This document shows, one piece after another, positions 21,705-29,571 of a DNA stretch of 64,000 nucleotides (positions are counted from its first letter, which is position 1; every line of letters starts with the position of its first letter). Under the pieces are notes generated by a model that worked only from the letters and a program-made list of their open reading frames with translations, was not told the origin of the DNA and searched no databases. This stretch comes from Sinorhizobium fredii USDA 257. Its GTDB lineage: Bacteria > Pseudomonadota > Alphaproteobacteria > Rhizobiales > Rhizobiaceae. The position numbers were made by a program, and so were the translations under genes. The DNA lies in NCBI RefSeq assembly GCF_000265205.3, contig NT_187163.1, positions 1 to 64,000 on the forward strand, given 5' to 3'.

Positions 21705-22423
21705 CTACGATCCGACCTCGATCTCGTTGATGACGTCATCGACACTGAATACGAACCAGGCATCCGCCTCGGCGGCGGCGCGGATCGCTTCAGTTTTCGT
21801 CCATCCGGTCAGGCGAACGACGCGGCGGCGAACGCCGACCCGGACCTGCGCAGCATCGACCAGAGGGTCCTTCTCCAGCGCCAGACGCACGGCCTCTTCG
21901 ACGAGGATCGGTGCATCCTGTTCCGGCGGCGTGACGGCAATTCCGTTGATGACGTCGCGACTACCCGGGATCCACCATGCCAACACGCCCGCGAGCCGCT
22001 TCGAGGCGAGGCTTGCGAGCGCCCGTTGAGCGTGACGACGCCATCCTGGACCTCGAACGCGATCTCGCCGTCTCTCGTGGCGCCGCGGACCTCCCTGGCG
22101 CCCTTGCCATCCCACTCGGTGATGCGCAGCCCCTCGAAAGCTGGCTCCCGTACCAACACCTTTCGCAGGTGATCGCGAATGCCGTTGTCGCTCATCGGGA
22201 CCGCAGGCCGCACGCGAATCCGGTCGACGAGGCCGTTGAGGTCGGGTATCGCTGCAACGCGCTCGAGCGCTAGCCGCTTCTGCGCCACCGTTTCGACCTC
22301 TCCCTCAAGGAGTGCCGCCCCATCCGGCTCCATCCGAATGAGGTCGAGCTTGAAAGTGGGACCGAGGCGCGGTTCGCTGCGCAAGGCGGCAAGCGCACGC
22401 CGGACCAGCTCCGAATTCTCCAT
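21705..22423 (-). pseudogene. BON-domain protein, frameshifted
   Basis: A BON-family protein of about 240 codons that changes frame near 22025. The upstream frame (MENSELVRRALAALRSEP … FEVQDGVVTLNG) and the downstream frame (LASKRLAGVLAWWIPGSRDVINGIAV … VFSVDDVINEIEVGS) join if one base is added. BON domains bind phospholipid or envelope structures in stress proteins such as OsmY. Good ribosome site GGGAGGATGCC before the ATG. It shares only the domain type, not the triple-BON layout, with the other BON genes here. Confidence 0.75.
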
Positions 22424-22482
22424 GGCATCCTCCCGGTTCAGCGCTCGTCCTCGCGCGCCCCAGCTCGTCGGACGTCAAATCC

Positions 22483-22899
22483 TCAGCTTTCGAGACGGCA
22501 TTCATAGAGGGCCTTGACGAGCTGATCATGCAGATCCGGATTTTCCACGATCATTGCGACCAATTCGGCGATGTCGCGCGATTCAGCATCCGACAGGCCG
22601 CGCTCGAAGGTCTTCGCCGAGAGGTTCCCCTGCCCGACGCGCATCAGCGCGTAGAGCTCATAGAGCGCCGCCCCCGGAAGCCGGTTGATCGCAGCCTTGA
22701 GAAAATCGCGTTGCGACGTACCAACGGGAAGGTCCTCCAGGCCGAGGCTCGCCAATGTGTCGTGGTCGCCGCGCGACGGCTTTGGCTCAGCGAAATCCTC
22801 CTCGGGGACGTTGCCAAGCAGCGCGTCACTCTCTGTGCGAGCGGCTTTGGCCAGCAGGGCGATGAAGCGCACCTGGGAAAGGTTCAAGACCGTCAACAT
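22483..22899 (-). CDS. DUF3775-like protein
   Basis: A 138-residue protein starting MLTVLNLSQVRFIALLAKAARTESDALLG and continuing with LPGAALYELYALMRVGQGNLSAKTFERGLSD. The layout resembles the DUF3775 protein at 48591-49010: an N-terminal helix pair, an acidic linker, then a segment on activity at 'ALxxxGxG'. The assignment is by pattern and is weaker than for that gene. It lies 59 bp upstream of the BON gene on the same strand. The alternative start is GTG at 22911. Confidence 0.6.
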   Translation of the reverse strand: MLTVLNLSQVRFIALLAKAARTESDALLGNVPEEDFAEPKPSRGDHDTLASLGLEDLPVGTSQRDFLKAAINRLPGAALYELYALMRVGQGNLSAKTFERGLSDAESRDIAELVAMIVENPDLHDQLVKALYECRLES

Positions 22900-23008
22900 T
22901 GTTCCGTCCACCTGTAATCAGGAGCGTGGCAGCAGGGTAGCGTGCAGCTGATCGCTCGATTGGTTAGACCGGGACGCGTTCGGCAAGCCGTACGTACTTC
23001 ATCCCGTC

Positions 23009-23449
23009 TTAATCACGTCGCGCGCCTTGCGGCCACAGGCTCCTCAAGGGCACTGGCAGTTGATCGATCACCTTTGCAACCGCGCCGGGGTCGAGTTCCT
23101 TGAAGATCACATCGAAAACGCCCGTCGCGACGGTTTTGGCATCCATCCCGAACTGAGGAGGAAGCTCCCGGGCTATACGCTCGCAAAATTCGTCAATGGA
23201 GTGCTCGTCCGTCGGCTTTCCCGCCAGTCGCCAGCCTTCGAAATAGAGTCCACGAATGACCATCGGGAACTGCGCGCCGAGATGGACGGCATCCTCCGGG
23301 GCCAGCCTGTCGCGCATCGCGTGAAGCGTAGCCCTGAGCGCGCTGTAAGCGTGTCGCCGTCCTTCGAAATGCAGGCGTTCAGCCACTGCCTTCAGCCACA
23401 TATTGCCTTCCTGGATCGTATGATCGAAGCTCGGATGTCCGCTTGCCAT
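23009..23449 (-). CDS. DUF2267 family protein
   Basis: A 146-residue protein of the DUF2267 family, with FDHTIQEGNMWLKAVAERLHFEGRRHAYSALRATLHAMRDRL followed by QFPMVIRGLYFEGWRLAGKP, the family hallmark, and FDVIFKELDPGAVAKVIDQLP at the end. The function is unknown; the family recurs in stress and low-oxygen gene sets. Ribosome site AAAGGAGGAAC. A FixK box lies 129 bp upstream, overlapping the ftsH stop. Confidence 0.82.
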   Translation of the reverse strand: MASGHPSFDHTIQEGNMWLKAVAERLHFEGRRHAYSALRATLHAMRDRLAPEDAVHLGAQFPMVIRGLYFEGWRLAGKPTDEHSIDEFCERIARELPPQFGMDAKTVATGVFDVIFKELDPGAVAKVIDQLPVPLRSLWPQGARRD

Positions 23450-23577
23450 GAGTTCCTCCTTTGCCCCAGGATTGGCGTGCTGTCATCGGGCCGGTCCAGA
23501 CAATGGCTCGGATCATATGCCCGCCGCCCTTTTCGGAGCGACAAGGGTCAGGATGCAACGAATGCCGCCGCGCCGCA

Positions 23578-23591
23578 TTGATGTGCGTCAA
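23578..23591 (-). promoter_or_regulatory. FixK/FNR box TTGATGTGCGTCAA
   Basis: Exact palindrome 129 bp upstream of the DUF2267 gene. The ftsH stop codon (23588-23590) lies inside the box. A near copy with similar flanks is at 41298-41311. Confidence 0.68.
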
Positions 23592-25474
23592 CGGCGATCG
23601 AGCATTCGCCCGCCGGCTTGCGATTCAGCCGTGCGACGGGAAGACGCGGTCTCACCATCCGTGGTCGTCCTGGCTGTCTGGCCACCCGTCCGAAGTAGCG
23701 GGGGAAAGTCCTGCGCAGTGATGGTTTCGTGCTCGAGCAGCAGCATTGCTCCGGCCTTGAGCTCCCCCATGCACCCCTGCAGTATCGCCTTGGCTCCTTG
23801 GTAGGCGTCGTCGATCATGAAACGCACCGCAAGATCGATTTCGCGCGCGGTCGCTTCGGAATAATCCTTCTGCCGTGGCGCAACGGGACCATCGCCAAGC
23901 CATTGCAGCCTTTGCTCTTCGAGCACAACCTGACCAACCTGCGGGCTCATGCCAAAGCGCACGACGCTTTGCCGCGCCACATCGGTGGCCTTGGCAAGGT
24001 CATCCGCCGCACCGGTCGAGACCTCACCATAAATAAGCTCTTCAGCCGCCCGGCCGGCGAGCAGGGCTGCCATGCGCTCCTTAAGTTCACTCGACGTGAT
24101 GAGGAAGCGGTCATCGGTGGGGCGCTGCAATGTGTAGCCAAGCGCCCCAATCGAGCGGGGAATGATCGACACTTTCTGCACCGGATCGGTCTTCGAGAGC
24201 TTCGAGGCGACCAATGCGTGACCCATTTCGTGATAGGCGACCCGCTCGCGTTCGTCGGGCTTCAGCACGCGGCTCTTGCGTTCCGAACCGGCGACGATGC
24301 GCTCGACCGCGTTGTTGAAGTCCTCGATCGCCACCCGCTCGGCGCCGCGTCGCGTCGCGACGATCGCGGCTTCGTTCACCAGGTTGGCAAGATCGGCGCC
24401 GGTGAATCCCGGCGTCATGCCGGCGATCTCCTCCACAAGCACACCGTCCGCGATCGCGATAGTAGCCATATGGACCTTAAGGATTGCTGCCCTGCCGTTT
24501 CGATCCGGGCGATCAATGACCACCTGCCGGTCGAAGCGGCCTGCGCGCAGAAGGGCTGGATCAAGGATCTCCGGACGATTGGTGGCAGCCAGAAGCACGA
24601 TGCCGACGCGCGGGTCGAAGCCGTCGAGCTCGGCCAGCAATTGATTGAGCGTCTGCTCCTTCTCGTCGCCGCCGCCATAGCCGGCGAAGGGGCTGCGGGT
24701 GCGACCGAGCGCATCGAGTTCGTCAATGAAGATGATGCAGGGAGCGGCCTGTCGCGCCTGGTCGAAAAGGTCCCGCACGCGGGCGGCGCCGACGCCAACG
24801 AAGAGCTCGACGAATTCCGAGCCGGAAATCGAGAAGAAAGGCACCCCGGCCTCGCCTGCAACCGCGCGCGCCATCAGCGTTTTGCCCGTGCCGGGTGGCC
24901 CGACGAGGAGGATCCCTTTGGGAATATGCGCGCCGAGGCGGCTGTATTTCGCCTGGTCCTTCAGGAAGGCGACCACCTCCTGCAACTCAGCCTTCGCCTC
25001 GTCGACGCCAGCCACATCGTCAAAGGTCACACCCGTCTGCCGCTCGAGATAGACCTTGGCCCTTGACTTTCCGATATTGACGAGGCCGCCACGCTCGGCG
25101 ACGCCCTGAAAGAGCACGAACCAAAGTCCCAGGAAGACAAACAACGGGAAGATCCAGGAAAGCAGCGTCATCGCCCAATTGCTGTCGGTCCCGCCGGACA
25201 CCTTTGCACCGGCCTTCTCGAAGACCTCGGCCAGCGAAGGATCGACACGATGCGCGACGAAGTACTTCTTCCCCTCCTCCGGCTGCTTGAACTCTCCCTC
25301 AATCAAGGACTCTGTCACGACGACCGACGCGATCCTGCCGTCCTGCGCCGCCTGCAAGGCATCGGAATAGCTGAGCTGCGCGACGTCGCGATAGCTCAGC
25401 CAGAATTCAAAGGTTCCGATCAACAAGAGTGCGACGAGCACATAGCCGAGATTGAAAACCCATTTCCTATTCAT
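23588..25474 (-). CDS. ftsH: ATP-dependent zinc metalloprotease FtsH (accessory copy)
   Basis: A 628-residue membrane AAA protease. Two transmembrane segments (about 8-24 and 107-129) flank a periplasmic part. The AAA domain has Walker A GPPGTGKT, Walker [11 protein letters not shown] and the SRH region [20 protein letters not shown]. The protease zinc site is HEMGH. It degrades membrane and regulatory proteins. ATG at 25474 is chosen over 25516 because it has a GGAAG site and is correctly spaced from the FixK box at 25535-25548. The Ser/Thr-rich tail overlaps the next promoter. A second, housekeeping ftsH is expected elsewhere. Confidence 0.92.
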   Translation of the reverse strand: MNRKWVFNLGYVLVALLLIGTFEFWLSYRDVAQLSYSDALQAAQDGRIASVVVTESLIEGEFKQPEEGKKYFVAHRVDPSLAEVFEKAGAKVSGGTDSNWAMTLLSWIFPLFVFLGLWFVLFQGVAERGGLVNIGKSRAKVYLERQTGVTFDDVAGVDEAKAELQEVVAFLKDQAKYSRLGAHIPKGILLVGPPGTGKTLMARAVAGEAGVPFFSISGSEFVELFVGVGAARVRDLFDQARQAAPCIIFIDELDALGRTRSPFAGYGGGDEKEQTLNQLLAELDGFDPRVGIVLLAATNRPEILDPALLRAGRFDRQVVIDRPDRNGRAAILKVHMATIAIADGVLVEEIAGMTPGFTGADLANLVNEAAIVATRRGAERVAIEDFNNAVERIVAGSERKSRVLKPDERERVAYHEMGHALVASKLSKTDPVQKVSIIPRSIGALGYTLQRPTDDRFLITSSELKERMAALLAGRAAEELIYGEVSTGAADDLAKATDVARQSVVRFGMSPQVGQVVLEEQRLQWLGDGPVAPRQKDYSEATAREIDLAVRFMIDDAYQGAKAILQGCMGELKAGAMLLLEHETITAQDFPPLLRTGGQTARTTTDGETASSRRTAESQAGGRMLDRR

Positions 25475-25534
25475 CGGCCGGCTTCCGGTTTCGTTCGATG
25501 CAAACGAGCCTTTCATGCCTTACCGCGCGCCGCC

Positions 25535-25548
25535 TTGACCCGCGTCAA
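25535..25548 (-). promoter_or_regulatory. FixK/FNR box TTGACCCGCGTCAA
   Basis: Exact palindrome 61 bp upstream of the chosen ftsH start; predicted transcription start near 25500. It pairs with 25591-25604, which faces the other way. Confidence 0.8.
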
Positions 25549-25590
25549 ACTATGGACACGGCGCAAACTGGATCTGGGTCGCAGAGCTCT

Positions 25591-25604
25591 TTGACGAGCG
25601 TCAA
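25591..25604 (+). promoter_or_regulatory. FixK/FNR box TTGACGAGCGTCAA
   Basis: Exact palindrome 51 bp upstream of the Usp gene; predicted transcription start near 25639. Confidence 0.8.
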
Positions 25605-25654
25605 GGCCTTCCACCGAGAATTGGCCGAGACTTTGCCAAAATGGAGCAAGTGCC

Positions 25655-26176
25655 ATGACCAAGCACATTCTTGTCGCAACCGATGGATCCGACAAAGCCC
25701 GAGAAGCCGTGGCGATGGCGGCGAACATAGCCAAAGCTCTCGGAGCAAGACTCACGATCCTTCACGTCATCCTGCATGGGCTGAGGGCCGAGGAGGCGAG
25801 CCGCCTCGCCGAGCCAGAGCATCTCGTCCGCTGTGTGTCGGCCGTGACTATGCCGCAATTGGAGCGAGTTCCCAGCTCGATGGGCGAGTTTTTCCGTGCC
25901 TCGCAAGGCGACATCGGAGAAATGGTTTCGGTCTTGGGTGACCGTATTGCCGAGGATGCTGCGGATATTGCCCGAAGGATCGGCGTCAGCAGCGTGGAGA
26001 CGCGCGTCGAGCCCGGCGTCTACGCTGAAACAATCCTTAAGGTCGCTGAGGACGTCGGTGCGGACATGATCGTCGTCGGAAGCCGTGGGCTCGGGCGGTT
26101 GAGGGGTATGCTGGTCGGAAGCGTGTCGCAAAAGATCATCCAGCATGCACATTGTTCCGTCATGGTGGTACGCTGA
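25655..26176 (+). CDS. universal stress protein (UspA family)
   Basis: A 173-residue single Usp domain: KHILVATDGSDKAREAVAMAANIAKALGARLTILHV at the N-terminus and the ATP-binding pattern VVGSRGLGRLRGMLVGSVSQKII at the C-terminus (GxxGx9G then S). The protein likely binds ATP and forms dimers; Usp genes are typical of growth-arrest regulons. It has its own FixK box. The pncB-like gene follows after 98 bp without a further box, so the two may form an operon. Confidence 0.92.
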   Translation: MTKHILVATDGSDKAREAVAMAANIAKALGARLTILHVILHGLRAEEASRLAEPEHLVRCVSAVTMPQLERVPSSMGEFFRASQGDIGEMVSVLGDRIAEDAADIARRIGVSSVETRVEPGVYAETILKVAEDVGADMIVVGSRGLGRLRGMLVGSVSQKIIQHAHCSVMVVR

Positions 26177-26274
26177 ACATCCCGACCAGGCCCTGGAAGT
26201 TGGAAAACGATCACGAAGCCATAGCCATGGCTCCGTCGAGCGACTGACCGCAAAGTTATGAAGAGCTTCGTATC

Positions 26275-27637
26275 ATGCCGGTAACCGCGCTTTTCACCGA
26301 TCTCTATGAACTGACAATGTCGGACGCCTATCATTCGCTTGGCATGGACGAGATTGCCGTCTTCAGCCTGTTCGTGAGAAAGCTTCCACCGGAGAGAAAT
26401 TTCCTTGTCGCCTGCGGGGTCGAAGAGCTTCTGGATGACATCGAGGGATTGCGCTTCGACGAGGATGATATCGCCCATCTCGCTTCACTTGGCAGGTTCA
26501 GGCCGGAGTTCCTGAATTGGCTAAGGTCCTTTCGCTTCAGTGGCGAGATTTTTGCTGTAGCTGAGGGCACCCCCGTATTTGCCAAGGAGCCGATCCTGGA
26601 GGTCATCGCCCCGATCGCGGAGGGACAGTTGCTCGAAACGCTCATCCTCAATCAGATCGGTTTTCAGACCGTGATCGCGTCGAAAGCAGCTAGGATCGTC
26701 GAGGCCGCGAACGGTCGGGCCGTCGTGGACTTCGGAAGCCGGCGCGCCCATGGTGTGGACGCCGCCGCGTGCTGCCTATCTTGCCGGAGTGTCGGCCACA
26801 TCGAATGTGGAGGCAGGCCGGCGCTACGGCATACCGGTCGCTGGTACGGTCGCCCATAGTTTCGTTCAGGCTTTCCCAAACGAGATGGAGTCGTTTCGGT
26901 GCTTGGCCGAGCTCTTTCCTCAGACAACATTGCTCGTTGACACCTACGACACGATCGCTGGCGTCCGGACTGTCGTGGACCTTGCCAAGAGCATGAAGTC
27001 TACTTTCAAGGTGCAGGCCATAAGACTGGATTCCGGCGACCTGCTCGAACTGTCCCGACAATCAAGACAACTCCTAGATGAGGGCGGGCTGCAACACGTG
27101 CAGATCTTCGCCAGTGGTGGCCTCGATGAATGGAGCATCGAAGGTCTCTTGCGTGCCGGCGCGCCGATCAACGCGTTTGGTGTCGGCACGGACATGATGG
27201 TGTCGCCAGACGCGGCCGCCCTCGATATCGCCTACAAGTTGACGGAATATGCCGGCTTTGGCCGCATGAAGCTTTCTGCGAACAAGGTCACGCTCCCCGG
27301 GCGCAAGCAGGCCTTTCGTCACATACGCAACGGCGCCGCGGTTGGAGACACCATTGGCCGCAGCTATGAGGACTTGAGCGGACGACGGCTTCTTGCGCCT
27401 GTCATGACGGGAGGCCGGCGAATTAGCGCGCGCAAGTCATTGGCAGCCCTGGTGGATGAAACCCGCATTCGAGTCTGCGAGCTTCCGCCAGCCTTGCGTG
27501 CGCTGGAGCGGGCCGCGCCTCCCTACTCGATTCACATCAGCAGCGATCTCGCCGACCATGAAACGCAGACGCGCCGTCGTCTTGCTGCCTCGCGGTTGTT
27601 TCCACACCAACCACCAAAGCCGCAATACTTGTGTTGA
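26275..27637 (+). pseudogene. pncB: nicotinate phosphoribosyltransferase, split by a frameshift
   Basis: The N-terminal part (MPVTALFTDLYELTMSDAYHSLGM … VVDFGSRRAHGVDAA) and the C-terminal part (RAAYLAGVSATSNVEAGRRYGIPVAGTVAHS … SANKVTLPGRKQAFR) are in different frames. The change falls near 26755, where a few codons between GVDAA and RAAYLAG seem to be deleted. The intact enzyme makes nicotinate mononucleotide for NAD salvage. Both halves are well conserved, so decay is recent or the break is an error. It follows the Usp gene. Confidence 0.85.
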
Positions 27638-27697
27638 CGCCTTCCCGATCGGCGCTCAGTATGACCAGCTTCGAAAGAGCGCCTCGATGGGGTTGCC

Positions 27698-28294
27698 ATG
27701 CACGCCTTTATCTTGCGCCACAACATCGCGCGATTTAAAGCACTCCTCGAAAAGGAAGGTCACGAAGCTGATCGTCGCATCCTTAGGGAACTGTTGGCGA
27801 AGGCTTTGCGCGATCAGGCTGTTCTTGAGTCACAGCACGAAGGCTTCCAAGCCGACCTGGACCTCACGCAAGCAGCCGTCCAACGTATGATTTTTCGAGA
27901 CAAGGTTTGCCGCCTCTCGGGAGCCGTATTTGCTATTCGACCCTCGCAAAGGCCTGCACATCGTCGACATCAACGAGGCTTATGGAGCGGCCACCATGAC
28001 ATCCTCAGCGAAGATTGCTGGCTCTCCCCTGTTCGACGTCTTTCCGGATACCCCTGAAGACCCGATGGCTGACGGCGTCAGCCATCTCTTCGCATCACTA
28101 ACGAAGGTCGCTGAACGCGGCATTGTCGACGCAATGCCTATCCAGCGCTACGACGCGCGGAACCCGGAAGGCTCATTCGTGACGAAATTCTGGGAAACCG
28201 GTCAACAGGCCGATTTTCGATACCGAGGGTAGATTGGTCTATCTGCTTCACCACGTAGAAGATGTCACGGCTTTGGTGCAATCGCGCACCGCCT
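27698..28294 (+). pseudogene. PAS-domain protein remnant
   Basis: An N-terminal helical part (MHAFILRHNIARFKALLEKEG, 27698-27895) leads into a PAS domain in a second frame (YLLFDPRKGLHIVDINEAYGAAT … GSPLFDVFPDTPEDPMADGV … AMPIQRYDARNPEGSF), and the PAS end (FDTEGRLVYLLHHVEDVTALVQ) is in a third frame up to a stop at 28292-28294. The usual domain that follows (kinase or other output) is absent. The gene appears frameshifted twice. Confidence 0.72.
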
Positions 28295-28335
28295 GAAGGC
28301 GATGCGCGACCAACCTCAACGAAATCGATGCGGCA

Positions 28336-28872
28336 CTAGACTGCTCTCACGGCGATCTTCTTTTCACTCTTTTGAGCCTCCGGTGTCTTCGGAAGCTTGA
28401 GCTTCAGCACGCCTTTGGTGAAAGTTGCCTCGATCTTGTCGGGATCGACGCCATGAGGAAGCTGGAATCGCCGTTGGAAAGAGCCGAAACGGCGTTCGGA
28501 AAGATAATAGTCCTTTTCCCGTTCCTCCTTTTCCTCCTTCTTTTCGCCCTTGATCGTCAGCGTTCCGTTTGACAGCTTGACCTCGATATTCTTCTCTTCC
28601 AGCCCCGGCAACTCGGCAGATATCTCGTATTCCGTATCCTTTTCGACGAGATCGACGGCCGGTGCGATCTGCCACTCTTTCCCTGTGAGTGACGGCATCT
28701 CGAATCCGAGCAACGAGCGACTGAAAGGAACACTCCACGCGGCCGGCCGAAAAGTCTCGAACAGCTTGTCGATCTCGCGGCGCAGACTTTCCAAGGGCGA
28801 CCACATATCCTCTCTGGCAGCGGGCTCCCTCTTTTCGGTCTTCACGGGCAACTTGGTTTCAATTTTGGCCAT
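28336..28872 (-). CDS. small heat-shock protein, Hsp20/alpha-crystallin family
   Basis: A 178-residue Hsp20. An N-terminal arm (MAKIETKLPVKTEKREPAAREDMWSPLESLRREIDKLFETF) precedes the alpha-crystallin domain (EKDTEYEISAELPGLEEKNIEVKLSNGTLTIKGEK … RRFGSFQRRFQLPHGVDPDKIEATFTKGVLKLKLPK); a short IAVRAV tail ends the protein. It is an ATP-independent holdase. The ATG at 28872 has the site GGAGGAG; the frame to 29196 is upstream non-coding. A FixK box lies 95 bp upstream. Confidence 0.93.
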   Translation of the reverse strand: MAKIETKLPVKTEKREPAAREDMWSPLESLRREIDKLFETFRPAAWSVPFSRSLLGFEMPSLTGKEWQIAPAVDLVEKDTEYEISAELPGLEEKNIEVKLSNGTLTIKGEKKEEKEEREKDYYLSERRFGSFQRRFQLPHGVDPDKIEATFTKGVLKLKLPKTPEAQKSEKKIAVRAV

Positions 28873-28966
28873 AGTGAACTCCTCCCGGTGCATGGTGGCA
28901 ACCACTCGCCGCCGGACGGTACCGGCCGGCAATGACTGATGAAACGCCGATCGTGGCGCAATCACA

Positions 28967-28980
28967 TTGACGCGGATCAA
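28967..28980 (-). promoter_or_regulatory. FixK/FNR box TTGACGCGGATCAA
   Basis: Exact palindrome 95 bp upstream of hsp20. The same 14 bases recur at 43077-43090. A weaker site TTGATTCATATTAA follows at 29044-29057. Confidence 0.75.
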
Positions 28981-29186
28981 CGCCGCGTTTTTCCCGCCAA
29001 CGGACGTGAGCTTCTTGGCGCTCGGCGACACGGAGACCAAACATTGATTCATATTAAGGACCGGGGGCGCTCCAATATGAGCCAGGCCGCCTGTGTTCCG
29101 TTTCGCGCGAACTTCGCGTCGGTTATCCGGCTCTCGCCAGCCGACACTCCCCGAAGGCTTTCGAGAGGAGCGCTCGAAAGCGGCAA

Positions 29187-29200
29187 TTGACGCCACTCAA
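29187..29200 (+). promoter_or_regulatory. FixK/FNR box TTGACGCCACTCAA
   Basis: Exact palindrome 60 bp upstream of the GYD gene; predicted transcription start near 29235. Confidence 0.75.
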
Positions 29201-29259
29201 TGCCGGTTGCGCGCTGCGGCATATCCTGCCGACAGCGAGAAAACGAGGGAAGTGCCGCT

Positions 29260-29571
29260 ATGGCAGCGTTCATCATGTTGACGCGCCTCAGCCATCAAGC
29301 GATGCAGTCGCCGAAATTGCTCGAGAGCCTGAGTCACCAGATCGCCGAGCATATCCGCCGCGAATGCCCTCAGGTGCCTTGGAAGGCAAATTGTATTGTC
29401 CTCGGCCCCGCTGACTACCTCGACATCTTCGCGGCACCCGATAACGCCACTGCAACCAAGGTCGCGACTACCTTCGGCCACGCGACGACGGAAATCTGGG
29501 CCGCCACGGAATTGGAGCAATCCATTCAGCTTATACGCGAGCTGCCGCCGTCGTTTGTCGTGAGTCCCTGA
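29260..29571 (+). CDS. GYD-domain protein
   Basis: A 103-residue alpha/beta protein that begins MAAFIMLTRLS and ends with LGPADYLDIFAAPDNATATKVATTFGHATTEIWAATE, matching the GYD family of small dimeric barrel-like proteins of unknown role. The ATG at 29260 has GAGGGAA in front of it and the correct distance from the FixK box; the frame to 29200 is not used. The 3' end overlaps the convergent ligase gene by 41 bp. Confidence 0.75.
   Translation: MAAFIMLTRLSHQAMQSPKLLESLSHQIAEHIRRECPQVPWKANCIVLGPADYLDIFAAPDNATATKVATTFGHATTEIWAATELEQSIQLIRELPPSFVVSP

Noticed and set aside
23729..25066. 445-codon frame antisense to ftsH
   Set aside because: It mirrors the ftsH codons, has no ribosome site and no recognisable domain; a product of high GC.
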